Shown here: positions 24,281-31,152 of the stretch, piece after piece
How positions within the stretch are numbered: position 1 is the stretch's first letter
How the letters are laid out: each line of letters opens with the position of its first letter
Assembly: GCA_040007195.1 (NCBI GenBank)
Contig: JBDTVQ010000028.1
Location: forward strand, 1-32,100
Reading direction: 5' to 3'
Length of the DNA stretch: 32,100 nucleotides
Source of the DNA: JAFLBB01 sp040007195
Lineage (GTDB): Bacteria > Acidobacteriota > Terriglobia > Bryobacterales > Bryobacteraceae
Made by a program: the position numbers and the translations under genes
The notes under the pieces: generated by a model
What the model was told of the DNA's origin: nothing
Seen by the model: the letters and a program-made list of their open reading frames with translations, nothing else
Databases searched by the model: none

Positions 24281-24356
24281 CAATTCATGGCGGCCTGCGC
24301 CGGGCCCTATGCGCTCTAACCCGCTTTTCCAATAAGGGCAGTTGAGGAGAATCAGA

Positions 24357-27300
24357 ATGCTATACGTGTTTCCTAGGGGCAGGAACACGGCCGTGCGAAT
24401 TGCCGCACTCGCCACACTTGCTACCCATTTGATCTGGGCCCAGTCGTATCAGGGCAGTCTCCGCGGACGCGTCACCGATGAATCGGGCGCAGCCGTTCCC
24501 ACCGCAAAAGTCACCGCCACCGATATCGCAACGGGCGTAGGCCGTTCGACGGTGACCAACGACGACGGCGAATATGTCTTCCAGGCGTTAAACCCCTCCG
24601 ACTACAAGGTGAACGTGGAAGCCCAAGGCTTCAAGGCCTTCGAGAGCAAGGCCACGGTCGCCACCCAGAGCTTCGTGACGGTCGACGTGAAGATGTCCGT
24701 GGGCAACGTTGTGGAAACCGTGCAGGTGACCGAAGAGCTTCCTCTCATCGAGTCGGCCAACGCGAGCACGGGCCAGGTGGTGGACCGCCAGAAACTGGTG
24801 GACCTGCCGAACCTGGGCCGCAACCCGTTCATGATGTCCAAAATCGCGCAGAACGTGGTCCCGGTCGGCAACCCGATCTATAACCGCATGCAGGACCAGT
24901 CGGGCTCATCGCAGATTTCCATCGCGGGCGGCCCGGTGCGCGGGAACAACTACCTGCTCGATGGCGTGCCGATCACCGATTCCGTCAACCGGGCTGTGAT
25001 CATTCCGACGATCGAGAGCGTGCAGGAAGTCAAGGTTCAGGCCAGCACGTACGACGCCGAGATGGGGCGCACAGGCGGCGGCGTGTTCAACACGTATATG
25101 AAGGGCGGCAGCAATACGCTGCACGGCAGCGGCTTCGGCTACCTGCGCGACACGTCGTGGTCGGCCAATAGCTTCTTCAACAATCGCGGCGGCCTTCCCC
25201 GCGCGGAAGTTCCCTTCAAGAACTACGGCGGTTCCATCGGCGGGCCCATCTGGATTCCGAAAGTCTACAACGGCAAGAACCGGACGTTCTTCTGGCTGGG
25301 CGCCGAAGCCTATCGCCAGAAGTCGGGCTTGAGCCAGGAGATGAGCGTTCCCACGGCGCTCGAAAAGACCGGCAACTTCTCGCAGTCACTCGCGCGGGCG
25401 GGCGGGCTGCAGACGATTTATGACCCGCTCACCACGGTTTCCGACGGCGCCGGCGGCTTCACGCGCACGCCATTCGCGGGCAACATCATTCCCGGATCGC
25501 GCATCGACAAAGTCGGCCAGAACGTGATGAACGAGTTCGTCGCGCCCACGCGCACGGCGGCCTTCTACGGCCAGAACAACTACTCGGCCTCAGCCAGCCT
25601 GCAGGATCGGGCGGATCAGTTTACCGCCAAACTCGACCACGAGTTTTTCCCCTGGTGGCGCACCAGCATTTCCTACCTGCATTACGGCTCGAAGGAGCCC
25701 GGTGAGAACTGGTTCGGCACCTCGACCGGCCCGTCGTCGTGGCTGCTGTACCGCAAGGTGGACGCCACGCAGGTGAACAATATCCTGACGCCGAATGCGA
25801 CGACGGTCGTGAGCATCCGCTACGGCTTCAACCGGTTCCCGAACCTGTCGCCGCAGTTGAGCACGGGCTACGACCTGAACAAGCTGGGCTTCTCCTCGAC
25901 GTTCATCCGCCAGGTGCAACAGCCAACCTTCCCCAACATCACGATGGAGACCGTATCCGGGCTCGGGACGAACTCCAACTCGCAGAGCGTCTTCCACTCC
26001 AAGAACGTGCTCGGCAGCGTTTCGAAGTTCATGGGCCGCCATAGCTTCAAGGTAGGCGCTGACTTCCGCCGCATCAACATCGACGGCGTGAACTTCTCCG
26101 ACAATGCCGGCGCGTTTACGTTCAACGATGTCTTCACCCGGGCGACGCACCTGCGCGCAACGGCCGGCACGGGCGCCGATGTCGCCAGCGCACTGCTGGG
26201 CTATCCGGCTTCGGGCACCGGCATCATCGCCACCAATCTGTACCAGCACGTCGACTACTACGCGCTGTACTTCCACGACGACTTCCGCGTGAACGCCAAG
26301 CTCACCTTGAACCTCGGCGTGCGCTACGAGTATGAGACCGGTTTGCAGGGCAACGACAACGCCCTGCTGGTGGGCTTCGACACGCAGGTGACGAGCCCGA
26401 TCAAAGTGACCCAGCCCGGCTACTCCGCTCCGAAGGGCGGTCTGATGTACGCGGGCCAGAACGGGTACCCGACGCAGACCGGCAACAACAACCACAACAA
26501 GATCTCCCCGCGCATCGGCTTCGCTTACGCGATGAACGACAAGACGACGCTGCGCGGCGGCTACGGCCTGTTCTGGGCGCCGGTTCCTTACAGCTTGCAG
26601 AACACGCTCGGCTACGCGCAGACGACGCCTTATGTCGCCACCAACGACGGCAACGCGACTCCTTCCGGTTCATTCGCCAATCCGTTCCCGAACGGACTGC
26701 TGCCGGTGGTCGGCAACTCGGCCGGACTGCTCGCCGGCATCGGCCAGACGGTTGGCTTCATCGATCAGAATCACCGCTCGCCCCGCATCCACCAGTACTC
26801 CTTCGACGTGCAACGGCAGCTCCCGTCGGGCTTCACGGCCCTGGTGGGCTATGTCGGCTCGACGTCGAAGCAACTCGTGCTCGGATCGGGCAACGTGAAC
26901 ATCAATCAGCTCGATCCTTCGCTGTTCAGCCAGGGCGCGGCGCTGAATCAGACGGTCACCAACCCCTTCTACACGGCCGGCGGCCCGGGCTTCATCGGCT
27001 CGTCCACCATCACACGCGCGCAGTTGCTGCGGCCCTTCCCGCAGTTCTCGGCCGTCAACCTGGCCAACTCGGACCTCAACCACGCGCAGTATCACTCGCT
27101 CGTGGCCAAGGTGCAAAAGCGCATGAGTGCGGGCCTGAGCCTGGTGAGCACGCTCACCTGGTCCAACAGCAAAGACGCCGCCTTTGGCGGTGTGGGCAAC
27201 AACCTCACCGGTTCGGGCGCGATGCAAAACGCCTACGACTTCGAGGCCGAATACGGACTCTCGACGTTCAACATCCCCCTGCGCTGGTCCTCGGGCTTCA

Positions 27301-27824
27301 CCTATGAACTTCCCGTCGGCAAAGGACGCGCCTTCCTCGGCAGCAACAAAGCGCTCGACTACGCCATTGGCGGCTGGAGCGTAAACGCGGTCACGGTCTA
27401 CCAGTCGGGCTTCCCGCTGGCAATCACGCAACAATCCAACAACAACTCGGCGCTCGGCGCGGCGGGCCAACGGCCTAACGCCTCGGGCATCGATCCGAAG
27501 ACCTCCGGCGGCCTCATGGACCGGCTGGACAACTACATCAACCCGGCGGCCTTTACGCAGGCGCCGCAGTTCACCTTTGGCAACGTCAGCCGCTCCATCG
27601 GCTTGCGCGGCCCGGGCCAATCGAGCGTGGATATGTCCATCTTCAAGACCTTCACCATTCGCGAAGGCCTGAAGGCGCAATTCCGGGCCGAGGCGCTCAA
27701 CGCATTCAATACACCGCTTTTCCGTTCGCCCAATACGGCGTTCGGAAACGCAAACTTCGGGAAGGTCACCTCACAGGCCAACTTCCCGCGGTTGATCCAG
27801 TTGGGACTTCGCTTCTTCCTCTAG
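24357..27824 (+). CDS. Oar-like TonB-dependent receptor with carboxypeptidase-regulatory domain
   Basis: An outer-membrane protein of 1155 residues. A signal peptide ends at HLIWAQ, then a CarboxypepD_reg domain (about 25-115: SLRGRVTDESGAAVPTAKVTAT ... GEYVFQAL), a plug-like region (about 120-240, with NNYLLDGVPITDSVNR and IESVQEVKVQAS) and a long beta-barrel ending LIQLGLRFFL with a terminal phenylalanine-leucine. This is the Oar/TonB type expanded in Solibacter-type Acidobacteria, thought to import or bind oligosaccharides, peptides or other large ligands. The ATG at 24357 is chosen because GAGGAGA lies 5 bases upstream; a TTG five codons earlier is unlikely. It has a long structured leader. 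The Tat-aminotransferase gene follows after 130 bases containing a large hairpin. Confidence 0.93.
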   Translation: MLYVFPRGRNTAVRIAALATLATHLIWAQSYQGSLRGRVTDESGAAVPTAKVTATDIATGVGRSTVTNDDGEYVFQALNPSDYKVNVEAQGFKAFESKATVATQSFVTVDVKMSVGNVVETVQVTEELPLIESANASTGQVVDRQKLVDLPNLGRNPFMMSKIAQNVVPVGNPIYNRMQDQSGSSQISIAGGPVRGNNYLLDGVPITDSVNRAVIIPTIESVQEVKVQASTYDAEMGRTGGGVFNTYMKGGSNTLHGSGFGYLRDTSWSANSFFNNRGGLPRAEVPFKNYGGSIGGPIWIPKVYNGKNRTFFWLGAEAYRQKSGLSQEMSVPTALEKTGNFSQSLARAGGLQTIYDPLTTVSDGAGGFTRTPFAGNIIPGSRIDKVGQNVMNEFVAPTRTAAFYGQNNYSASASLQDRADQFTAKLDHEFFPWWRTSISYLHYGSKEPGENWFGTSTGPSSWLLYRKVDATQVNNILTPNATTVVSIRYGFNRFPNLSPQLSTGYDLNKLGFSSTFIRQVQQPTFPNITMETVSGLGTNSNSQSVFHSKNVLGSVSKFMGRHSFKVGADFRRINIDGVNFSDNAGAFTFNDVFTRATHLRATAGTGADVASALLGYPASGTGIIATNLYQHVDYYALYFHDDFRVNAKLTLNLGVRYEYETGLQGNDNALLVGFDTQVTSPIKVTQPGYSAPKGGLMYAGQNGYPTQTGNNNHNKISPRIGFAYAMNDKTTLRGGYGLFWAPVPYSLQNTLGYAQTTPYVATNDGNATPSGSFANPFPNGLLPVVGNSAGLLAGIGQTVGFIDQNHRSPRIHQYSFDVQRQLPSGFTALVGYVGSTSKQLVLGSGNVNINQLDPSLFSQGAALNQTVTNPFYTAGGPGFIGSSTITRAQLLRPFPQFSAVNLANSDLNHAQYHSLVAKVQKRMSAGLSLVSTLTWSNSKDAAFGGVGNNLTGSGAMQNAYDFEAEYGLSTFNIPLRWSSGFTYELPVGKGRAFLGSNKALDYAIGGWSVNAVTVYQSGFPLAITQQSNNNSALGAAGQRPNASGIDPKTSGGLMDRLDNYINPAAFTQAPQFTFGNVSRSIGLRGPGQSSVDMSIFKTFTIREGLKAQFRAEALNAFNTPLFRSPNTAFGNANFGKVTSQANFPRLIQLGLRFFL

Positions 27825-27841
27825 GAAGCGGCGATCCCTCC

Positions 27842-27900
27842 ACGGGGGTAGCAACACCGGCTCCGGCCGATACTGCCACGGCCCGGAGCCGGGCCCCCGT
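27842..27900 (+). terminator. Large intercistronic stem-loop after TonB receptor
   Basis: Two nested perfect inverted repeats: outer ACGGGGG (27842-27848) with CCCCCGT (27894-27900), inner CCGGCTCCGG (27857-27866) with CCGGAGCCGG (27883-27892) around a 16-base loop. It starts 18 bases after the receptor stop. There is no T-run, so it may partially end transcription or protect the receptor mRNA 3' end, letting the receptor be made in excess of the downstream enzymes. Confidence 0.6.
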
Positions 27901-27954
27901 CAGAGGGGAACGGCACATGGCAACTAACAGATGGTGAAACCAGGAGAGTCAGAC

Positions 27955-29103
27955 ATGCAGCAGTTCTTTTCCAAGGAAGTCGAACAGGATTTCTTACGGC
28001 GCGGATTCAACCGGCGCAACTTCGGCCGGTTGGCGTCGTTGCTGGCCGGCGGAGCCGGTCTGTCGTTCTATAACGAGCCGGCGCTGGCGCAGCTTTCCAA
28101 TATCGGAATGCTGCCCAAGGACGCCGTGAAGATCAATGCCAACGAGAATCCGATGGGCCCGTGCCCGGAGGCGTTGACCGAAATCACCCGCGTGTCGAAA
28201 GACGGCGGGCGTTACCAGTACGAGGAGACGTTCATGTTCGCGCGGACGCTCGCGGAGATGGAAGGACTGAAGCCGAATTACGTGCTTCCGTTCCCCGGCT
28301 CGAGCGACCCGCTGCACCGCATGATGCTCGCCTACACCTCACCCACCAAGAGCCTGGTGATGGGCGATCCGGGATACGAAGCCGGCGAACGCGCCGCGCG
28401 TTTCATCGGCGCCAGCGTAAAGAAGGTGCCGCTCACCGCCACGTACTCGCATGACGTGAAGGCAATGGCGAAGGCCGACCCGAACGCGGGCGTGCTCTAC
28501 CTCTGCAACCCCAACAACCCCAGCGGCACCATCACGCCGCGCGCGGAAATCGAATGGCTGCTGGAAAACAAACCGGCCGGCTCGATTCTCCTGCTCGATG
28601 AAGCCTACGTCCACTTCACCGACGAAGCCTTCGGCACCGACCTGGTGGCCAAGGACAAAGACGTCGTCGTGCTGCGTACGTTCTCCAAGCTCTATGGCAT
28701 GGCGGGCTTGCGCGCGGGCGCGGCCATCGGCCGTCCCGACCTGCTGGAAAAGATCCGCAACTACGGTGCGGGCGCGCTGCCTGTCACGGGCATGGTAGCC
28801 GCCACGGCGAGCCTCACCTGCAAGGATCTGGTGAAGACGCGCAAGGCCGAAATGAAGAAACTCCGCGAGGAGCAATTCGCCTTCTGCGACAAGCACAAGA
28901 TCAAATACATCCCCAGCGTCTCCAACAAGTGGATGATCGACGTCGGCATACCTGCCCGCGAGCTGGCGCAGAAGATGGCCGCCGAGAAGGTGTACATCGG
29001 ACGCAGCTGGCCGGCCTGGCCCACCTACGCCCGCATCACCGTGGGAACCGCCGACGAGATGGCGAAGTTCCAGAAAGCGTTGTTGAAGGTGATAGGCGCC
29101 TAG
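27955..29103 (+). CDS. Tat-exported HisC-like PLP aminotransferase
   Basis: A fold-type I aminotransferase of 382 residues related to histidinol-phosphate aminotransferase. The N-terminus has R20-R21-N-F, a hydrophobic stretch and ALA-Q cleavage near 45, that is, a Tat signal. The mature enzyme begins like HisC (INANENPMGPCPEAL) and shows NPNNPSG, D215 in LLLDEAYVHF, and the PLP lysine K245 in RTFSKLYGMAGLRAG. Tat export of a folded PLP-loaded enzyme is mechanistically consistent but unusual; ordinary HisC is cytosolic. CAGGAGAG lies 6 bases before the ATG at 27955, which is preferred over 27931. Other his genes are absent. The SulP gene begins 2 bases after its stop. The substrate is unknown; a periplasmic amino or sulfonated compound is speculative. 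Confidence 0.88.
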   Translation: MQQFFSKEVEQDFLRRGFNRRNFGRLASLLAGGAGLSFYNEPALAQLSNIGMLPKDAVKINANENPMGPCPEALTEITRVSKDGGRYQYEETFMFARTLAEMEGLKPNYVLPFPGSSDPLHRMMLAYTSPTKSLVMGDPGYEAGERAARFIGASVKKVPLTATYSHDVKAMAKADPNAGVLYLCNPNNPSGTITPRAEIEWLLENKPAGSILLLDEAYVHFTDEAFGTDLVAKDKDVVVLRTFSKLYGMAGLRAGAAIGRPDLLEKIRNYGAGALPVTGMVAATASLTCKDLVKTRKAEMKKLREEQFAFCDKHKIKYIPSVSNKWMIDVGIPARELAQKMAAEKVYIGRSWPAWPTYARITVGTADEMAKFQKALLKVIGA

Positions 29104-29105
29104 GG

Positions 29106-30425
29106 ATGACGCGAGTCGCAAGACGTCTGGAATCCAGCCTGAGGGGGAAGTTGCCCCCCTACGGCTGGAAGCAATTGGGCGGCGATCTGGCCGGAGGGGC
29201 CATCGCCGCTCTCATTGCCCTTCCATACGGCCTGGCCATGGCGGCGCTGATCGGGTTGCCGCCAGCCTTCGGCATCTTCACCAGTGTGTTGACCGGGCCG
29301 CTGACGGCCTTACTCGGACGCAACGGCGTGCTGATCGGAGGAACGGCAAGCGTCACGGTGCCGTTTCTTGCGGCCGCCGTGGCCGAGCAGGGTGTGGGCG
29401 GAGCGGCCAAGGTCACCATTCTGGCGAGCATCTTCATGATGGTGTTCAGCATGCTGCGGTTGGGGCGGTTTGTTTCCTACATTCCGCTCACCGTGGTGTC
29501 GGGCTTCAGTTGCGGCATCGGCCTGATGATGGTGATCTCGCAGTTGAAAGGGATTATGGGCTTGCCCAAGCCGGATCAGGCGGACTGGTCGTCGTCGATG
29601 CTGGCGCAATTGGTTCAGGTGTTGGGCCAGGCGGGAAACCTGCGTTGGGAGCCATTCATATTAGGAATTATCGTAATCGTCGTCGCCTGGCTGGTGGCGC
29701 ATAAATCGGCGCGCATCCCGGCGCCGCTGGCGGGCGTTCTGGCGGCCTGCCTGGTGTCGGGAGTGTTGGGTTGGAACATCGGGCGTGTGGGCTCGGTGAA
29801 GTTTGAAGTTCCTCCGCTTGCCGCTTTTGCCTGGAGGCCGAACGAAGCGGGAACGGTGCTGCCCGCGGCATTGGGCCTGGCGGCGGTCTCCGCTGCGAAC
29901 CTGCTGATTACCAGCCGCGTCGTTTATCACTTCGCCGGATCTCATCGCGCCTTCAAGAAGGCCGAGGCGGATCGCGAACTAGGCGCCTATGGCGTGGCGA
30001 ACCTGGTGGCCGGACTTTTCGGCGCCCCGATGAGCGTGGGCATTCCCGCGCGCAGCCTGGCCAACGTAAAGTGCGGCGGCACGACACGGCTGTCGAACAT
30101 CTTTCATTCGGCGATTCTCGCGGGTATTTTGTGGGTGGGCAGCGACTACATCGCCGTCATCCCGAAGGCAGCGCTGGCGGGCGTAACGGCCTATGTCGGA
30201 CTGTGCCTGCTCGAGTGGAGCACATGGCGGCGGTTGCCGCGCATGCGCAAGCTCGACGCATCGGCCTTTCTCACCACGGCGCTCGCAGTGCAGATGGTGA
30301 ATGCCGTAGCCGCCGTGCTCATTGGTTGCAGCTTCTATTTTCTGGCGTGGCTCAAGCACAAACTCGCCGAACCAGAGCGTCATGGCGCGCTTGCGCCCAT
30401 TTCGGAGCGCGTAGCGCTAAAATGA
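29106..30425 (+). CDS. SulP-family anion transporter lacking a STAS domain
   Basis: An inner-membrane protein of 439 residues with about 10-12 hydrophobic segments, beginning KQLGGDLAGGAIAALIALPYGLAMAALIGLPPAFGIFTSVLTG in the family pattern and containing VLIGGTASVTVPF and GVPARSLANVKCGGTTRLSN-like SulP blocks (seen here as MSVGIPARSLANVKCGGTTRLS). SulP carriers move sulfate, bicarbonate or carboxylates. The protein ends soon after the last membrane segment, so the cytosolic STAS domain of most members is missing. ATG 29106 is just 2 bases after the aminotransferase stop, with TAGGG overlapping it. Rrf2 follows after 4 bases. The ion is not predictable. Confidence 0.85.
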   Translation: MTRVARRLESSLRGKLPPYGWKQLGGDLAGGAIAALIALPYGLAMAALIGLPPAFGIFTSVLTGPLTALLGRNGVLIGGTASVTVPFLAAAVAEQGVGGAAKVTILASIFMMVFSMLRLGRFVSYIPLTVVSGFSCGIGLMMVISQLKGIMGLPKPDQADWSSSMLAQLVQVLGQAGNLRWEPFILGIIVIVVAWLVAHKSARIPAPLAGVLAACLVSGVLGWNIGRVGSVKFEVPPLAAFAWRPNEAGTVLPAALGLAAVSAANLLITSRVVYHFAGSHRAFKKAEADRELGAYGVANLVAGLFGAPMSVGIPARSLANVKCGGTTRLSNIFHSAILAGILWVGSDYIAVIPKAALAGVTAYVGLCLLEWSTWRRLPRMRKLDASAFLTTALAVQMVNAVAAVLIGCSFYFLAWLKHKLAEPERHGALAPISERVALK

Positions 30426-30429
30426 ACGC

Positions 30430-30945
30430 ATGAAGCTGAGTGCCCAGGAAGAGTATGGCCTCCGCTGCCTTCTGCATCTTGCGAGACGGGGAAACGGGTC
30501 CTCGGTCACAATTCCAGAGATCAGCGCCGCCGAGGGGTTGTCGGTGCCGAACGTTGCCAAGCTGATGCGCATTATGCGCATGGGGAAGCTTGTCCAGAGT
30601 GCGCGCGGCCAGGCCGGCGGCTACACGCTGGCAAGGCCCGCCGAGGAATTCAAGATCACCGAAGTGATGGAGATCCTGGGCGGACGCTTCTTTGGTCCGC
30701 AGTTTTGCGGGCGCCATTCCGGACAGCAGGAAGTCTGCTGCCACCACAGCGACTGCTCGCTGCGGGCCCTGTGGAACTCCGTGCAGTTCGTCCTGCAATC
30801 CGTGCTTGGCCACACGACGCTGGCCGACCTTTTGTTAAACGAAGAACAGGTGGCAACGCTCGTTGCCGACCGCACGAATGCGGTGCTCCCCATGTTGTCC
30901 CAAGTGCGCCGGGCGACGCCCGGTGTGGGTACGAACCAGGCATAA
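30430..30945 (+). CDS. Rrf2-family transcriptional regulator with Fe-S-type cysteines
   Basis: A 171-residue winged-helix regulator of the IscR/NsrR/CymR family: MKLSAQEEYGLRCLLHLARR, a helix-turn-helix around IPEISAAEGLSVPNVAKLM, and the wing ARGQAGGYTLARP. Cysteines C93, C103, C104 and C109 fall in the loop where IscR/NsrR bind an Fe-S cluster, so it may sense redox state, NO or Fe-S status. It is the last gene of the tight SulP operon (4-base gap) and may autoregulate it. No clear ribosome site precedes it, consistent with coupling. A hairpin follows 9 bases after the stop. Confidence 0.9.
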   Translation: MKLSAQEEYGLRCLLHLARRGNGSSVTIPEISAAEGLSVPNVAKLMRIMRMGKLVQSARGQAGGYTLARPAEEFKITEVMEILGGRFFGPQFCGRHSGQQEVCCHHSDCSLRALWNSVQFVLQSVLGHTTLADLLLNEEQVATLVADRTNAVLPMLSQVRRATPGVGTNQA

Positions 30946-30954
30946 CAGCCGCAG

Positions 30955-30978
30955 CGGAGGGAAGATTTTTCCCTTCCG
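30955..30978. terminator. Hairpin after Rrf2 gene
   Basis: CGGA-GGGAA (30955-30963) pairs with TTCCC-T-TCCG (30969-30978), with a 5-base loop GATTT and one bulged T. It could end the operon or bind a dimeric protein upstream of the sigma-54 promoter. There is no strong T-run. Confidence 0.4.
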
Positions 30979-31024
30979 GTAGGCAAATCGTTCCCGCAAA
31001 ATCACCCCTCCGCGCCCCTCTAGC

Positions 31025-31039
31025 CAGCGCATTTCGCTG
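31025..31039. promoter_or_regulatory. Inverted repeat upstream of sigma-54 promoter
   Basis: CAGCG-CATTT-CGCTG, a perfect 5-base inverted repeat about 55 bases before the predicted transcription start. It may be an activator site, although enhancer sites are usually further upstream. Confidence 0.25.
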
Positions 31040-31060
31040 AAAACAGACGTAATCCTCTCT

Positions 31061-31077
31061 TTGGCACGCCGGTTGCT
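31061..31077 (+). promoter_or_regulatory. Sigma-54 (RpoN) promoter of SYLF-BON gene
   Basis: TTGGCACG-CCGG-TTGCT matches the sigma-54 consensus YTGGCACGN4TTGCW at every fixed base. GG at 31063-31064 and GC at 31075-31076 are 10 bases apart, as required. Transcription should begin near 31088, giving a leader of about 65 bases and an AAGGAG ribosome site at 31141-31146. The leader contains a small hairpin GTACC/GGTAC (31098-31112). Confidence 0.85.
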
Positions 31078-31152
31078 CCTTCAGTTCCCGTCAGGCCGTA
31101 CCGCACGGGTACACGGTCACGACACGACGGACCCAGTAACAAGGAGTAAAAG

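Larger units (their letters stand above)
23900..24356. other. 457-base non-coding leader region before the TonB receptor
   Basis: No gene is supported. The first 90 bases after the dioxygenase stop are GC-rich. A perfect inverted repeat (23994-24014), a sigma-70-like promoter (24011-24039) and several inverted repeats in the presumed 5' leader (24196-24209 and 24232-24280) follow. If the promoter is right, the mRNA leader is about 310 bases long. A 10-codon open frame at 24287-24319 has no ribosome site. Confidence 0.6.

Noticed and set aside
24287..24319. Ten-codon open frame in the TonB receptor leader as a possible leader peptide
   Set aside because: No ribosome site and no run of regulatory codons; it may be chance.
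26670..27680. 336-codon open frame antisense to the TonB receptor
   Set aside because: No domain and Arg/Val/Glu bias typical of antisense frames; the receptor barrel is clear on the plus strand.
27931..27954. Upstream ATG for the Tat-aminotransferase
   Set aside because: The CAGGAGAG ribosome site lies between it and the ATG at 27955, favouring the latter.
30955..30978. Strong intrinsic terminator after rrf2
   Set aside because: The stem is real but the T residues are in the loop, not after the stem, so only a tentative call is kept.
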